From positions 1 through 54,615 of the forward strand of contig JBAZJL010000005.1 of NCBI GenBank assembly GCA_041651335.1: DNA of 54,615 nucleotides. Reading direction: 5' to 3'. The stretch comes from UBA6220 sp041651335. Lineage in GTDB: Bacteria > Patescibacteriota > Minisyncoccia > Minisyncoccales > Minisyncoccaceae. Position 1 is the stretch's first letter; every line of letters starts with the position of its first letter. Shown here piece after piece: positions 53,435 to 54,615 of this stretch. A program made the translations under genes and the position numbers. The notes under the pieces are model-generated. The model made no database searches, had not been told where the DNA came from, and worked only from the letters and a program-made list of their open reading frames with translations.

Positions 53435-53542
53435 ATGTTTGGGAGCTCCCTCGCATAAACTTTTGGTAAAGTTTTGCTCGGGTCCTGGCTCGCGCTCGTC
53501 AGCGCTCCGCCTTTGGTTGGTTACAATCAAACCCCCAAACAT
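53435..53542. repeat. Long multi-hairpin repeat element (copy C)
   Basis: Arms ATGTTTGGG and CCCAAACAT. Hairpins are ACTTT-tggt-AAAGT (53459-53472), GCGCT-cgtc-AGCGC (53482-53495) and TTTGGTTG-gtta-CAATCAAA. Compared with copy A the stems changed on both sides in a compensating way. A minus-strand frame through it (53357-53581) is not counted as a gene. The gene-free 53348-53705 stretch otherwise holds promoter sequence, copy 9 of the short palindrome and a duplicated rRNA-flank segment. Confidence 0.9.
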
Positions 53543-53598
53543 TCTGCTTAGAATTTTTTCCAAACAAAAAAATGGTTTCAATCTTTAATACAAGGACT
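53540..53598. repeat. Duplicated 5S rRNA flanking segment, copy 1
   Basis: CATTCTGCTTAGAATTTTTT, CCAAACAAAAAA, then TTTCAATCTTTAATAC and AGGACT, repeated with few changes at 53659-53717. Copy 2 is the genuine 3' flank of the 5S gene. Confidence 0.85.
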
Positions 53599-53631
53599 CA
53601 TCGCAAACTGAACCCAAAATTTTTATTGAAT

Positions 53632-53660
53632 CCATGTTTGGGAGCTAAGCTCCCAAACAT
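53632..53660. repeat. Short palindromic repeat (copy 9)
   Basis: CCATGTTTGGGAGCT then AAGCTCCCAAACAT, a nearly perfect palindrome between the two copies of the rRNA-flank duplication. Confidence 0.88.
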
Positions 53661-53717
53661 TCTGCTTAGAATTTTTTCCAAACAAAAAACTCCTTTCAAT
53701 CTTTAATACGGGGACTA
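53659..53717. repeat. Duplicated 5S rRNA flanking segment, copy 2
   Basis: Same sequence as 53540-53598. Its right end runs into the 5S gene's 3' end (TTTAATACGGGGACTACC). Confidence 0.85.
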
Positions 53718-53814
53718 CCTACTTTCGCGGAATCCACTATCATCGGCCATGAGAGATTTCACTTCCGAGTTCGGAAAGGGATCGGGTGGAGCACTCTCGG
53801 CAAAATCCCCATAT
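53706..53814 (-). rRNA. rrf: 5S ribosomal RNA
   Basis: Minus strand reads GGGGATTTTGCCGAGAGTGC, CTCCACCCGATCCCTTTCC, GAACTCGGAAGTGAAA and GCGAAAGTAGGTAGTCCCC. The CCGAACTCGGAAGTGAAA core is the universal 5S signature. The ends ATGGGGAT and AGTCCCCGTAT pair to form helix I, setting the approximate boundaries. It follows 23S rRNA with a spacer of about 90 bases (AT-rich, no tRNA). Confidence 0.92.
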
Positions 53815-53903
53815 TAAAAATAAAAAGGAGTTGATTAAATAGAAATAATAAATATAAACAAAGAATAAAGCTAATAATTGCTAGTCAAAAAGTATAATAC
53901 CCA

Positions 53904-54615
<712 letters not shown>

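Noticed and set aside
53357..53581. 74-codon minus-strand frame through the long repeat element
   Set aside because: It reads through element C, its hairpins and promoter sequence. The long copies share conserved folding rather than codon-like changes, and it overlaps the prepilin promoter.
12993..53660. CRISPR array
   Set aside because: The repeats are palindromic and dispersed singly, in pairs or in one short tandem with identical spacers. There are no unique regular spacers and no cas genes.
53815..53903. tRNA gene in the 5S-23S spacer
   Set aside because: The spacer is AT-rich and contains no T-loop sequence or acceptor stem.

Overview
The window looks like chromosomal DNA of a small-genome, AT-rich member of the Candidate Phyla Radiation (Patescibacteria, most likely Parcubacteria-like). 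This is inferred from several traits. There are type IV prepilin-like genes with grafted C-terminal domains, very large repetitive surface proteins, and short cell-wall genes such as a MurF-like ligase with N-terminal membrane helices. Core genes are compact and unaccompanied by amino-acid pathways. The 23S rRNA gene carries a group I intron. TGA is used as a normal stop (for example at the end of xseA), which argues against the UGA-glycine lineages. Almost all genes lie on the minus strand; only a small exported-protein candidate (3389-3766) and valS (30006-32360) are on the plus strand.

Layout. 1-3036: 5' part of a prepilin with a FISUMP-like C-terminus, exonuclease VII (xseB, xseA) and a Cas4/RecB-like nuclease. 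3037-3828: a GC-richer patch with small genes and terminators. 3829-12744: housekeeping genes (pyrH, rlmN, rmuC, a DUF3800 gene, a U32 peptidase-family protein, an isolated purC, a membrane protein, obg). 12745-13267: a 38-residue membrane peptide gene plus two palindromes. 13268-15946: a large secreted protein. 15986-27245: a translationally coupled surface-glycan locus (flippase, GT2, GT4, gmd, HprK-like protein, methyltransferase, two polytopic membrane proteins), whose middle part (18244-22941) is conspicuously AT-rich. 27478-28710: rarA. 28937-29893: a second prepilin with a glycine-rich C-terminus. 30006-32360: valS. 32403-37727: a 1774-residue surface protein with 18 cysteine-containing repeats. 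37949-47951: a cell-wall and translation cluster (ftsQ-like, femX-like, ybaB, degT-like, murF-like, serS, lysS, greA). 48051-51154: the mrdA-mreD-mreC cell-shape operon. 51207-51890: another tiny membrane peptide and a hypothetical protein. 52097-53347: a third prepilin (DUF2341 plus lectin-like domain). 53706-54615: 5S rRNA and the 3' part of 23S rRNA, interrupted by a 316-nt intron.

The most interesting structure is a repeat family not explained by the genes. Nine short palindromes are built on ATGTTTGGG...CCCAAACAT. Three roughly 108-nt long forms keep the same outer arms but enclose three further hairpins, giving a cloverleaf-like fold. Between copies the hairpins change in compensating pairs, which indicates selection on folding. 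One long copy lies just downstream of one prepilin gene, and two others bracket another prepilin gene in direct orientation. The prepilins share nearly the same N-terminal module but carry unrelated C-terminal domains. Together this suggests pilin or adhesin diversification associated with a folded repeat element. That link is inference and no recombinase is visible in the window.
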